IMG/VR virus record: IMGVR_UViG_3300027759_004177
Coordinates: 1-64,000 of that record
Direction: 5' to 3' (one strand)
DNA length: 64,000 bases
Source of the DNA: a virus
Shown here piece after piece: positions 14,746 through 22,934 of this stretch. The notes beneath the pieces are model-generated. The model made no database searches, was not told where the DNA came from, and saw nothing but the letters and a program-made list of their open reading frames with translations. The translations under genes and the position numbers were made by a program. How positions within the stretch are numbered: position 1 is the stretch's first letter; each line of letters opens with the position of its first letter.

Positions 14746-17405
14746 TATTCAAAACTAAACAAATCATCAAAGGTTGTTTTAATATCTGTTGATTCAGCAA
14801 TACGCCACTCTAGCACACCCAACAAGTTCTCTACCTTTTGATCCACAATGGTTGATTCCATTGTGCTATCATCGAATGGCAAGTCTTTGAACCACTGCGG
14901 TATATGAGTTTCGTCTGTGGGATAGCCCACAGACGTATATCCCACTGGATTGTCTTTGAGTTTACACACGATGGTTTTCATACCGTCTACGATGGTTGTT
15001 GAATAGTTGTCGCCATGCATACGCTTTAGGTTGTTCCAGTTCATTGCGGCTCTAACGTGTCCGGGCATGTTGGCTTTGCCCAGACGTGCTTCTTCTGCTG
15101 CATACTTGGTCAAGTTGTTCACACGCTTGGGCGTGCCTTTTTCCCAGGCTGGTCTGGTAGCAAACAATAACTTGAATTCTTTGACTTTTTCAATAACAGC
15201 TTCTCGGCCGGCACCTGTTAACACATCCATGAGTAGCTCACTCAAGAAGTCTTGTACTACCTTGGGTGTATCTGATCGCTTGAGATCCAAGCCCATGGCC
15301 TTCATCTTGCCTGGCTTGCCGTGTGTGTCTAGTCGCACACCTTCCATGTCAAAGATCAACACGCCATAACGTTTCTTTTTGATAAACAAGCCCTTACTTG
15401 CAATAAGTTCACGACCGGCTGCAATAATGGCACCCATCTCTCTAGGACAATGACAAGCACGTTCCATGAATGTTGGGAAACTGGCATTTACTGAGTCGGC
15501 AATGGTATCATATAACTGCACACAGATTTCTCTGTTCCATTCCATGCGACCTGCGGCTACTTCCTCTTTGATTTGCGGCCAGGCTGAGAAATAGACCGAG
15601 TCCGTGTCGCCGTAGATGATACTTGCGCCAACGTGGTCATACTGGCCGGTAATAGCTTCATTGACGTGTGCGTCCATGTGCTTTGCAATGATCCGGCCCG
15701 TAAGCGTCGTAGATTGGCCAATCCTTTGATCAAAGAAGCGGCAACCCGGGTTAAGGATCGCCCCGTAAAGTGAGTTAAGGTTAATTTTTTTAACGAGTTG
15801 CCGCTTGTCCCAGAACGCTTGATCTTCCTTAGATGTTGCGGTTTTCTTCTTATCTTGCATTTCCTTACGTTCAGCATACCATCTCTCCAATAGGCCAGGG
15901 ATAATACCCTTGACATCATATTTAAATATTGTGCCATTGGCACTCAAAGTCCATGGCTGACGACTGTCAAATATCAAGCGCCATACATCTGCGGCACTCA
16001 TTACATCCGAACCACCCTGTTCCCAGTCTACAGTAATCTCAGTGCCTGGTTCCATGTTCATCACTGCTTGATACTCTAGGGTACCAAACATGTTTTCCCA
16101 GGCATCAGCAAAGCTCGATCCACTCGCCAGCTTTTCTTGGATGTAGTGGTCGGTCATTACAGTTCTTAACTGACCAACGACCGTTTCTGGTCCCATGTTA
16201 AGAGCACGGATCGCTGACGGGTAGAGACTGTTAAGGTCGATCGCTCCGATGTATTCGTGCATACCTTTTTTGGGGTAAGCAACGTAGGCACCTGCCGCTT
16301 GTGTGTCACCTTGATCATCTCTGCTTCTCCTGTTAGGTACTACTAGCCCACGGCTGTGAGCCTCATTGATAATGGCTTGTTCGGTAACTGCCACAGCACC
16401 CATGGTGGTTTGCAGTAGCACAGTATTGTCATGTGCTAGTTCATTAGCCAAGTCTAAGAAGCGTAGTTTCTTATCTAACTTGGCAAGAATCATTGTGTCT
16501 TGGCGATTGTAGTCAATGAACTTGGGAAAGTCTTTGTTGTACAGTTGATCCAAGGTGCCTTCGTACTGTGTCTTGCGGTCACCCAGTTCGTATTCGGCAA
16601 TGGCATCCAGGCTATAACTGTGACGTTCTTCATAAGTGTATTTGCGATACAGTTGCATGTAGTCTAAGTGAACACGACCCAGCAAGTCAAAGGTCAAGTT
16701 CTCTGCACCAAAGCGTTCAAACACACGTTGCTTGGGCAGTTGCCCCCACAAGCATAGTCTACGTGTGTCGTCCTTGCTGAGAACTCTAGTGATACGCATT
16801 GTGGTATAAGGAATATCGAAGCCCTCACTGTTCCATCCCGACAAGATATCTGCATCTTCAATCAGGTCAAGGAATGTGTTGAGCATGTCCTCTTCTCGTT
16901 CAAACAAAAAACAGTTGTCATATTGAGCACAAATTTCTTCAGCAGTTTGCCAACTGTAACTCTTGGGCGGAACCACCAGCGTGACCATTTTGTCCATCCA
17001 GTCCATGTAGACTGAGACAGCAGTGATAGCGTTAAAGGGATCTTCAGGTTTTGAATAGCCTCTAAGTGGATCAAAGTCCACCTCAATGTCAAAAAAGGCT
17101 GTTTGTAGTTTTGGCGAGTCTACGCCTAGATAATTTTCTTCAAGACAACGGAAGATGGGATTGATATCTGACTCCCATAGTCGCTTGTTACCGTTGATGC
17201 GTTGCTCTTTGTGGAACTCTTTGCCGTTTTTTGTGGCAAAGCGTGTGACAGGCGTGTCAAAGATTGTGCGGAATTTTCCTCTGGGGTCATCGTAGTAGAA
17301 CACATAGTTGGCCGGATACTCAGTATAAATTCGTTCTCCGTTCACACGTTCTACCACGTGTATGCGATCTTTGTCGCGATCAAACAATGCATCTATATAA
17401 CTCAT
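14745..17405 (-). CDS. Family B DNA polymerase (T4 gp43-like)
   Basis: The 886-residue replicative polymerase (T4 gp43 is 898) has exonuclease motif FFDIEVDF (Asp106, Glu108), a second exonuclease region with LSGWNSEGFD, polymerase motif A DLNSLYPSAI, motif B with KKINLNSLYGA, and motif C YGDTDSVY. Proofreading and polymerase sites look intact. The start MSYIDAL is chosen because it follows a ggagag ribosome site and matches the gp43 N-terminus; an ATG 33 bases upstream is less likely. It works with the sliding clamp gene and the loader at 41.5 kb. Confidence 0.95.
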   Translation of the reverse strand: MSYIDALFDRDKDRIHVVERVNGERIYTEYPANYVFYYDDPRGKFRTIFDTPVTRFATKNGKEFHKEQRINGNKRLWESDINPIFRCLEENYLGVDSPKLQTAFFDIEVDFDPLRGYSKPEDPFNAITAVSVYMDWMDKMVTLVVPPKSYSWQTAEEICAQYDNCFLFEREEDMLNTFLDLIEDADILSGWNSEGFDIPYTTMRITRVLSKDDTRRLCLWGQLPKQRVFERFGAENLTFDLLGRVHLDYMQLYRKYTYEERHSYSLDAIAEYELGDRKTQYEGTLDQLYNKDFPKFIDYNRQDTMILAKLDKKLRFLDLANELAHDNTVLLQTTMGAVAVTEQAIINEAHSRGLVVPNRRSRDDQGDTQAAGAYVAYPKKGMHEYIGAIDLNSLYPSAIRALNMGPETVVGQLRTVMTDHYIQEKLASGSSFADAWENMFGTLEYQAVMNMEPGTEITVDWEQGGSDVMSAADVWRLIFDSRQPWTLSANGTIFKYDVKGIIPGLLERWYAERKEMQDKKKTATSKEDQAFWDKRQLVKKINLNSLYGAILNPGCRFFDQRIGQSTTLTGRIIAKHMDAHVNEAITGQYDHVGASIIYGDTDSVYFSAWPQIKEEVAAGRMEWNREICVQLYDTIADSVNASFPTFMERACHCPREMGAIIAAGRELIASKGLFIKKKRYGVLIFDMEGVRLDTHGKPGKMKAMGLDLKRSDTPKVVQDFLSELLMDVLTGAGREAVIEKVKEFKLLFATRPAWEKGTPKRVNNLTKYAAEEARLGKANMPGHVRAAMNWNNLKRMHGDNYSTTIVDGMKTIVCKLKDNPVGYTSVGYPTDETHIPQWFKDLPFDDSTMESTIVDQKVENLLGVLEWRIAESTDIKTTFDDLFSFE

Positions 17406-17474
17406 AACTCTCCAATGTGTGCCGCTTTGAGCCGACACTTGCTCTACATGCTGATTAAGTCAGCGACTCTGTAT

Positions 17475-17503
17475 ATTATACTATCTTACTTAGCGTTTAG
17501 CAA
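17475..17503 (-). promoter_or_regulatory. sigma70-type promoter of DNA polymerase gene
   Basis: TTGCTA, 17 bases, TATAAT on the minus strand, about 70 bases upstream of the polymerase ATG. It overlaps the 3' end of the oxygenase gene. Confidence 0.5.
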
Positions 17504-18011
17504 GAGCAATATCAAAAGAAATTGCCCGTCGTGTGCCAACAAATTCACATTTTGGAACCGAATGTCTAATATGACTGGGCCATATTAAAAGCATGCCTGC
17601 TGTGGGATTTATGATATGTATTTTGGTATCATTGTGAAACTGTATAGGTCCAGATCCTGTGGGAATTTCTACATAGTAAGTACCGCTGAAATGGCATTCA
17701 TCGTGCTGATGTGGAGCATGACACAACTCAGCAGTCATAGCAAACGGCCAGATGCCAATCAGCACTGACCGTTGGGAAAAATTATTGTATTGTTGTTGTA
17801 AAAATATATTAACGTGGGTGTTGATAAAATTTACAAATGGATTATTTTGATACAGTTGATCAATTTGATCAATGTTGTTGGCATTTCTTAGACCACGTAG
17901 TTCGTTAGTCCAATTTAAATCTGCTGTGCCATTGAACCAAGACTGTGCATAGTTTACAAAATCTTGATCCTGACATTCGTACAACCAGTCATCAAACACC
18001 TGATGCAACAT
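17490..18011 (-). CDS. 2OG-Fe(II) oxygenase-like protein
   Basis: The 173-residue protein has a double-stranded beta-helix pattern: HAPHQHDECHFSGTYYVEIP supplies the His-x-Asp/Glu pair, and GMLLIWPSHIRHSVP followed by RRAISFDI supplies the distal His and the Arg for 2-oxoglutarate. This is typical of phage putative 2OG-Fe(II) oxygenases. The substrate may be protein, DNA or a small molecule. It is coupled by one-base overlap to the membrane protein gene. Confidence 0.7.
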   Translation of the reverse strand: MLHQVFDDWLYECQDQDFVNYAQSWFNGTADLNWTNELRGLRNANNIDQIDQLYQNNPFVNFINTHVNIFLQQQYNNFSQRSVLIGIWPFAMTAELCHAPHQHDECHFSGTYYVEIPTGSGPIQFHNDTKIHIINPTAGMLLIWPSHIRHSVPKCEFVGTRRAISFDIALAKR

Positions 18012-18316
18012 TAGGTGGTTTTAATAATAAATCTAATCAGTCCAATGGCATCTATAAAAATAAGAAATGCATAATTGGCCAATAGACCAAAACTGCCTCG
18101 TGTCCAGCAGGTCCAAGCTGCCGCTGCACAACCAGCAATAAAAATACTGTATAAGGGAATGACAGGAATTTCTGGAACACTTACAGCAAAGATAATGGCA
18201 CTGACTACACTACAGGCCCAACTAAAAACTTCAGCACAAAAACGCAAAGGCCACTCGTGGTAGTCTTTTTTTATGTAGTCCCAGGTAGCGTAGATCCAGT
18301 CGCCGAACGGAAACAT
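18011..18316 (-). CDS. Small membrane protein (three hydrophobic segments)
   Basis: The 101-residue protein begins FPFGDWIYATWDYIKKDYHEWPLR (in two parts: FPFGDWIYATWD, YIKKDYHEW), then has three hydrophobic stretches. Similar proteins occur in cyanophages; no function is known. It is fused into the DsbA-oxygenase operon by overlaps. Confidence 0.55.
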   Translation of the reverse strand: MFPFGDWIYATWDYIKKDYHEWPLRFCAEVFSWACSVVSAIIFAVSVPEIPVIPLYSIFIAGCAAAAWTCWTRGSFGLLANYAFLIFIDAIGLIRFIIKTT

Positions 18317-18576
18317 TAAAGTGTTTTACCTACAGTTTCAAGAATTGTGTTTAATTCTTCGTGATCGTTGTTGGTTTCACCTAGTTTGGATTTTTGGGCA
18401 ATCTTGATAGCCTTCTTCAAGATAGCTGGTTTGATTTCCATTTCTTCAGCAATAGCTTTTACTGTGTCTGATAGACCGGCATTGAGGTCCTCAATTTCTT
18501 GTAGCACAGCCATACCTTCGTTGATGATTTGGGTTAATTTGGCTTTTTGCTCATTGCTAAACATACGTGTTGACAT
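18316..18576 (-). CDS. dsbA: Late-transcription DNA-binding protein DsbA
   Basis: The 86-residue helical protein shows the T4 DsbA pattern: QKAKLTQIINEGMAVLQEIE, LSDTVKAIAEEMEIKPAILK and KKAIKIAQKSKLG. T4 DsbA (89 residues) binds double-stranded DNA near late promoters and boosts late transcription. Its presence fits the TAAATA late motifs in this window. An AGGAG site precedes the ATG. Confidence 0.8.
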   Translation of the reverse strand: MSTRMFSNEQKAKLTQIINEGMAVLQEIEDLNAGLSDTVKAIAEEMEIKPAILKKAIKIAQKSKLGETNNDHEELNTILETVGKTL

Positions 18577-18600
18577 TTGAATCTCCTAGTTGAAAAACAT

Positions 18601-18629
18601 ATTATATACTACTTATTTTGATAAAGCAA
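18601..18629 (-). promoter_or_regulatory. sigma70-type promoter of dsbA operon
   Basis: TTGCTT, 17 bases, TATAAT on the minus strand, 25 bases before the dsbA start. Confidence 0.55.
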
Positions 18630-18692
18630 GAGTGTTTTGGAAAAGTTGCTCACTTTAAACATACATTCCGGGGCACGACTCCCAAATATGTT

Positions 18693-18707
18693 AGCCCAGC
18701 AGCCGGG
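18693..18707. other. GC-rich hairpin in gap
   Basis: The gap 18577-18731 contains a short dyad (GCCC...GGGC) without a T-run. It may be a weak transcript-end structure behind the 18732 gene. I see no RNA gene here. Confidence 0.3.
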
Positions 18708-18731
18708 CATACACTAGTAACGCATAACGTC

Positions 18732-19388
18732 CTAAGGTAGTGTATTCGGTTTAATTTCTGATTTTTCGTACATGACTGTGTCAGTGTCACCCAGGGCCCA
18801 TTTGGCGTCTGTTTCCACACTCCATCTACGAGTGGCCACACGAAAGTCTGGCTGTTTGAGTTCTCGAGGATTGCTACTGGGTTCTAATATGATTAGTCTG
18901 TTGTTGGGTTGTGCGGCAAACTGTCCGTTATCACAGCGTATGAAATTGTAGCTCTTGTGATCTTCCACATCCTCTGAGAAGCCAGTATCAAGTGTGTTAA
19001 AGTCTGGATGTGCTGAGTCCACAGTAAACATGTATTCGCCTGACATCCAGGCTCCATTCTTGAGTTTGAACTTGCAACGCATACTTTGTAGTTGTGCTTT
19101 TTTGATCACAGTGATATCGTAACTGAGACAGTCCCATAACTGTAGGTAATCCAACGGTAGTGGTTCGCCCTCTATGGGTTTCCAGCAGTAAGCATGTAAC
19201 GGTAACTTGTCATACAAAGCACCATACTGATTGAGATAGCTTTCAATACGGAATGCTTGACCTCTTAAACTTTTAATGCTAACCCACCACACAGGTTCTA
19301 ATTCACCGTGACCTTGCTCAAAATCATACAAAAACTCTCTACGAACAAAACATTTTACAGCGGGTAAGTTAGCTACTATGTGACTCAT
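18732..19388 (-). CDS. Conserved T4-like phage protein, unknown function
   Basis: The 218-residue protein starts MSHIVANLPAVKCFVRREFL and has YGALYDKLPLHAYCW, PLDYLQLWDCLSYDITVI and an acidic centre. I recall the same signature in marine T4-like phages with no function. It is coupled to the next upstream gene by ATGA. Confidence 0.65.
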   Translation of the reverse strand: MSHIVANLPAVKCFVRREFLYDFEQGHGELEPVWWVSIKSLRGQAFRIESYLNQYGALYDKLPLHAYCWKPIEGEPLPLDYLQLWDCLSYDITVIKKAQLQSMRCKFKLKNGAWMSGEYMFTVDSAHPDFNTLDTGFSEDVEDHKSYNFIRCDNGQFAAQPNNRLIILEPSSNPRELKQPDFRVATRRWSVETDAKWALGDTDTVMYEKSEIKPNTLP

Positions 19389-20161
19389 TCACAGTTCCAA
19401 CGACGTCGTGCCTTGCAAATAGCTTTGTCTGGAGTTTTAGCACACGAAATGTTGTGCATGTTCATTTGACCCTTGCTACGTGAGCAATAGCTCTTACGAC
19501 GTTTTGAGGCTTTGCCGCCCTTCTTTAACTTACTAGGCTTGGTAGTCACAGCAGTCTTTAACTTTGAGCCTGGATTCTCTCTACGATAGGCTTTGACAGC
19601 TTTGCGACTCATACCGTCGGTCTTGTCTTTCTTGTTGGCTTTTTGCCAATCTTCCATTACAGGAGTTGTAGTTGCAAATACGTATAGTTCATCATCAGTT
19701 AAACTTTCTAGGTCTTCCCAGATCACTTCTGCATCTACTGAATTGCGTTCAGCAAGATCGTCGATGATTGATTCAATAAGATCAAATTCTTCATTTACTG
19801 TATCGACTATACCGTTTTCATGTTGACTAATCATATAGTCCATAACATTAACAATCATTCCTTTGGCTTGTGCTATTTTAGCTTGGCACCACTCTGGCAA
19901 ATTTTCATTATCTTGTATGGCTTTTTCTAAATGGGTACTAACTCTTTGAATAGTTTGTAGATCATTTTTAAACATGCCAGCTTCGTCGTTGTATTCTCTA
20001 TCAAAGTTTTCGGCCACACTTTCGGCTGGCACACAGTTGTTGACTCTAACTCCGCCCTTGACCTTGGTCTTGGGGTTGCCAATTTTTTTACCTGTCCAAC
20101 ACTTGGGATCCAAGCGTGTTTTAGTAGCTTTAGCTTCTGTTATAAATTCATTAGATTTCAT
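19385..20161 (-). CDS. Putative head-packaged internal protein with basic Cys C-terminus
   Basis: The 258-residue protein opens with MKSNEFITE followed by Ala, nearly identical to the capsid-targeting peptide of T4 internal proteins (M-K-T-Y-Q-E-F-I-A-E) and matching the prohead protease rule [LI]-x-E before A/G. Residues about 16-45 hold LDPKCWTGKK and VRVNNCVP, a motif also present in the protein at 25186. The middle is acidic and helical; the C-terminus is Lys/Arg-rich with KSYCSRSKGQ and ARRRWNC. It probably enters the head with DNA; its function after ejection is unknown. Confidence 0.6.
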   Translation of the reverse strand: MKSNEFITEAKATKTRLDPKCWTGKKIGNPKTKVKGGVRVNNCVPAESVAENFDREYNDEAGMFKNDLQTIQRVSTHLEKAIQDNENLPEWCQAKIAQAKGMIVNVMDYMISQHENGIVDTVNEEFDLIESIIDDLAERNSVDAEVIWEDLESLTDDELYVFATTTPVMEDWQKANKKDKTDGMSRKAVKAYRRENPGSKLKTAVTTKPSKLKKGGKASKRRKSYCSRSKGQMNMHNISCAKTPDKAICKARRRWNCE

Positions 20162-21408
20162 TTTTTCTTTCCTGATTTCATGTTGGCACACCAGTGATAC
20201 ATTCGAGCACGTTCACCTGATGCATTCTTTGCTTTTTTACGTAAACTAGTCACACTTCCTGAACAACTGGCACCCGAACGTTTAACACGACCTGGACGAC
20301 TTTTGCCTTTGACCTTACCGTCGGCAAAGTTTTCCGCTATATCTTGCTTGGCTTTGTTTGCTTGAAATATTTTCTGTTCTTCTGGAGTGGGTTTTCTTAA
20401 CAAGTGCAGGTATTGATCTACCGGCAACGGTTTGACTTCTGTAGGAGTGATCTCTTTTACACCTGGGCGAGAATACCATTCAGCATCTGCTGCCCCACGA
20501 ACAAATAATGGTCGTCCTTGTTCATCTTTAGTTGGTAGTATGTGTAGATAGACATTTTCACCGTGTCTGATCTTGCCACCAAAAAATATTAGATGAGGAT
20601 CTTTCTTCCATCCAAAAGTACCAGTATTGGAACCACGCTCGGCCAAACTGTAAGCTATAGCAAAGTTAGGATCATCTGTGGCATAGATAGCATTTTTATT
20701 ACTTTTTTTAGCACCACCTATGTCATGGGCTTGCCTTGGAGTCAGCGGACCATTGATTTCTTGTGTGGAACCATGATACAAAACTTCTGGATATGATTCT
20801 GAACCTTCTGCTATACCCGACTTGGACTCACCGCCGTCACCACCTTCACCGGAACCGCTCCCACCGCCGTAGTAGCCATATCCTGGAAAAAAGTATCCAC
20901 CACCACCACCGCGAGACTTGCGTTTCTTTTTACGGGATTCGGACAGAAATGTGTCAGCAAAGCGTTTGCAAAGTTCTAGTATCTTGGCATTTTTTGTTTC
21001 TATGCTGGTATCAGGATCTTCTTCGGGGTTTTTATAGCCACAGTACACATGTTCAATACCAAAATCATCCAATAGTTGTTGACAATCTTCACCGTAGCGT
21101 TCACGATGGTCTGGAACACGAGCCGTGTTGCAAGGACTCAAGGTAGTCACAACAATACACTCTGGTCCTGGGTTGGGAGTTCTGTCCAAGGCCGCACGCT
21201 CTGCATGTACACGTAGACCATTTTTGGTTGCATGATTGATGCCAAATGTTCTGGTGCCGTCGGGACAGATCACACAAGCCGCTACCATGCCAAAATATTC
21301 AGAATCTTTTTGTTGGCCTGCAAGAACCATCTCGCACAGTTCTGCAAGTATGGCATCTAGTTCTGACTCGGGGTCAAACTGGGCTGTAAGGATTTCTTGG
21401 ATAATCAC
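20158..21408 (-). CDS. Deaminase-like plus ADP-ribosyltransferase-like fusion protein
   Basis: The 416-residue protein has three parts. Residues about 35-150 resemble a zinc deaminase: GLRVHAERAALD (His-Ala-Glu) and TTLSPCNTARVP with a second Cys 16 residues later (YGEDC) instead of the usual C-x2-C. A Gly-rich linker with RKKKRKSRGGGGG follows. Residues about 205-345 resemble an ART fold: EVLYHGSTQEI, then AIYATDDPNFAIAYSLA. The C-terminal 50 residues are basic with GASCSGSVTSLRKKA and MYHWCANMKSGKK. An IAE-G site lies between the modules, a possible prohead-protease cut. It may be a head-packaged host-takeover protein, as T4 Alt is. Catalysis is unproven. Confidence 0.55.
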   Translation of the reverse strand: MIIQEILTAQFDPESELDAILAELCEMVLAGQQKDSEYFGMVAACVICPDGTRTFGINHATKNGLRVHAERAALDRTPNPGPECIVVTTLSPCNTARVPDHRERYGEDCQQLLDDFGIEHVYCGYKNPEEDPDTSIETKNAKILELCKRFADTFLSESRKKKRKSRGGGGGYFFPGYGYYGGGSGSGEGGDGGESKSGIAEGSESYPEVLYHGSTQEINGPLTPRQAHDIGGAKKSNKNAIYATDDPNFAIAYSLAERGSNTGTFGWKKDPHLIFFGGKIRHGENVYLHILPTKDEQGRPLFVRGAADAEWYSRPGVKEITPTEVKPLPVDQYLHLLRKPTPEEQKIFQANKAKQDIAENFADGKVKGKSRPGRVKRSGASCSGSVTSLRKKAKNASGERARMYHWCANMKSGKKK

Positions 21409-21450
21409 TATCGTCGCCTTCGTTCTGTTCTGGATATACTGGATATTCGT

Positions 21451-22500
21451 TCATTTTGGTTTGTATGTTTGTGCGTCAGGGTCTGGTTTAGAATTTCTAA
21501 TGTCAATCTTGACAGCCGGTGTTGGGTTGATTTTTTTTGTACTGGGAGTTTTGGGTGGAGTATAAGTTTGTTGAACAGCAAGCTCAGCTGGCTTGTTGAC
21601 CTGAATAGCTTCTTCCATTCCAAAATATTCTGGATTGTCACTGGCAAAATCACGCATGATGATACCAGCATTGGCATTGGCTTCATTTTCTTCATCAGTG
21701 CCAGTGTTGCCTGAATTGTCGTCTAATATACCAGCTAAGTTTTGTTTATGATGAGTAAGTTCGTGTGCTAAGGTACGCAACACATCAACAGGATGACGTC
21801 CAGCAGTGACCAAATACAAGCATTTGTTGTCGGCATCGTACGTGCCAAAACTGGTGTTCATTGGCCGGTCCAGTAGTTCTATCTTGGGCAGTTGTTTAAT
21901 ATCTAATTCTTTTTGTAGCCAAGGCAAGAACTTTTTTACAAATTTATTTGTCACGCTTTCGTTGATGCTTTCTCTGTAGACCGATCTGGCACGTTTGATA
22001 TAATTGCCTAACATTTGTACCTTGCGTTGTAAGAACACAAGATATTCGTCCATTTCTTGTTCTGTGGTGGGTGTAGGATAATCTAATTCTATGTCTGCTG
22101 CCAAACCGGGTGGTATGCCCATTCGTGTGCGTTCGGCTCGGTTGACCAATGTTGGTATGGTGTTCTGAACCAGTTCTATGATTTGATCCAATTTGGCACG
22201 TTCACGTTGTAGAGTCTTTAGATCTTTTTGTGTTTTGGGTTGGGCAACAGATGCGGGTTCAGTCATGGATGCCACGGGCGGTGTAGTCTGTGGTTGATTC
22301 AATTGACGTTTGATATCATACAACTGCGACAAGTTTTTGGCGGGTAACCCAAACTTGTGAGTGTCAATGGTTTCATTTTTTTTACGACCAGCACAATGAG
22401 CCCGTTGACTAAATCCTTTTGGATTAGCACAGTTGATAGAGCTTTTGTATTTCCGGCTCCACTTTTCATCTAGGGGCGAAAAAACTTCGTTAATTTTCAT
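21451..22500 (-). CDS. Putative packaged zinc metallopeptidase (HExxH)
   Basis: The 349-residue protein opens MKINEVFSPLDE-KW, a capsid-targeting-like start, then SINCANPKGFSQRAHCAGRK, a Cys module seen in phage structural proteins. A Pro/Gln-rich and coiled region leads to a C-terminal peptidase core with LRTLAHELTHHKQN (HExxH zinc site) and EENEANANAG, where a downstream Glu would be the third ligand (gluzincin-like). It may degrade host proteins or peptidoglycan-linked targets after entry. The start is fixed by ATGA overlap with dps. Confidence 0.65.
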   Translation of the reverse strand: MKINEVFSPLDEKWSRKYKSSINCANPKGFSQRAHCAGRKKNETIDTHKFGLPAKNLSQLYDIKRQLNQPQTTPPVASMTEPASVAQPKTQKDLKTLQRERAKLDQIIELVQNTIPTLVNRAERTRMGIPPGLAADIELDYPTPTTEQEMDEYLVFLQRKVQMLGNYIKRARSVYRESINESVTNKFVKKFLPWLQKELDIKQLPKIELLDRPMNTSFGTYDADNKCLYLVTAGRHPVDVLRTLAHELTHHKQNLAGILDDNSGNTGTDEENEANANAGIIMRDFASDNPEYFGMEEAIQVNKPAELAVQQTYTPPKTPSTKKINPTPAVKIDIRNSKPDPDAQTYKPK

Positions 22501-22934
22501 TTTGCTGTGGCACGTAGCATCCAACTATGTTTTCTATGAGCATCCATGCGTTCAGCAAGGAAATTACTGAAACCATGCTCGCCCGCTTGTTCAGCAACAT
22601 CATAAACTCGTTTCAGTAGTTTGACCATGTTGTCGCTATCTTGTAGTAATTCTTGTACCATGGCTTCGGCTGGAAGTATGCTGGTTTCATCTTCTATGCG
22701 GCTCAGCATGTTGAATCTGCTGCTGGAACCTGGTGCATAGGCACCCATAGCACGAATACGTTCAGCGAAGCCGTCTATGTTGCCGTAGACTTCTTCGTAG
22801 ATTTTTCCAAATAGATCATGCAGTTGGCCGAAGTCTGGACCTTCCACGTTCCAATGAAAGTAGTGTGCTTTTAGATAAAAAGTGTATTCGCTGGCAAAGC
22901 CAATCTTGGCCGCTTTGATTAATTGTTCGTTCAT
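22497..22934 (-). CDS. dps: Dps/ferritin-like DNA-protection protein
   Basis: The 145-residue four-helix protein has the Dps motif LKAHYFHWNVEGPDFGQLHD followed by YEEVYGNIDGFAERIRAMG, carrying the ferroxidase His, Asp and Glu residues. Dps oxidises Fe(II) with peroxide and shields DNA. Here it could guard phage DNA or bind in the virion. Length fits a minimal Dps lacking a long N-terminal tail. It is coupled on both sides to packaged-cargo genes. Confidence 0.85.
   Translation of the reverse strand: MNEQLIKAAKIGFASEYTFYLKAHYFHWNVEGPDFGQLHDLFGKIYEEVYGNIDGFAERIRAMGAYAPGSSSRFNMLSRIEDETSILPAEAMVQELLQDSDNMVKLLKRVYDVAEQAGEHGFSNFLAERMDAHRKHSWMLRATAK

Noticed and set aside
18577-18731. tRNA or small RNA gene in the gap
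   Set aside because: A GC-rich dyad is present, but no cloverleaf arms or CCA-compatible end could be drawn.
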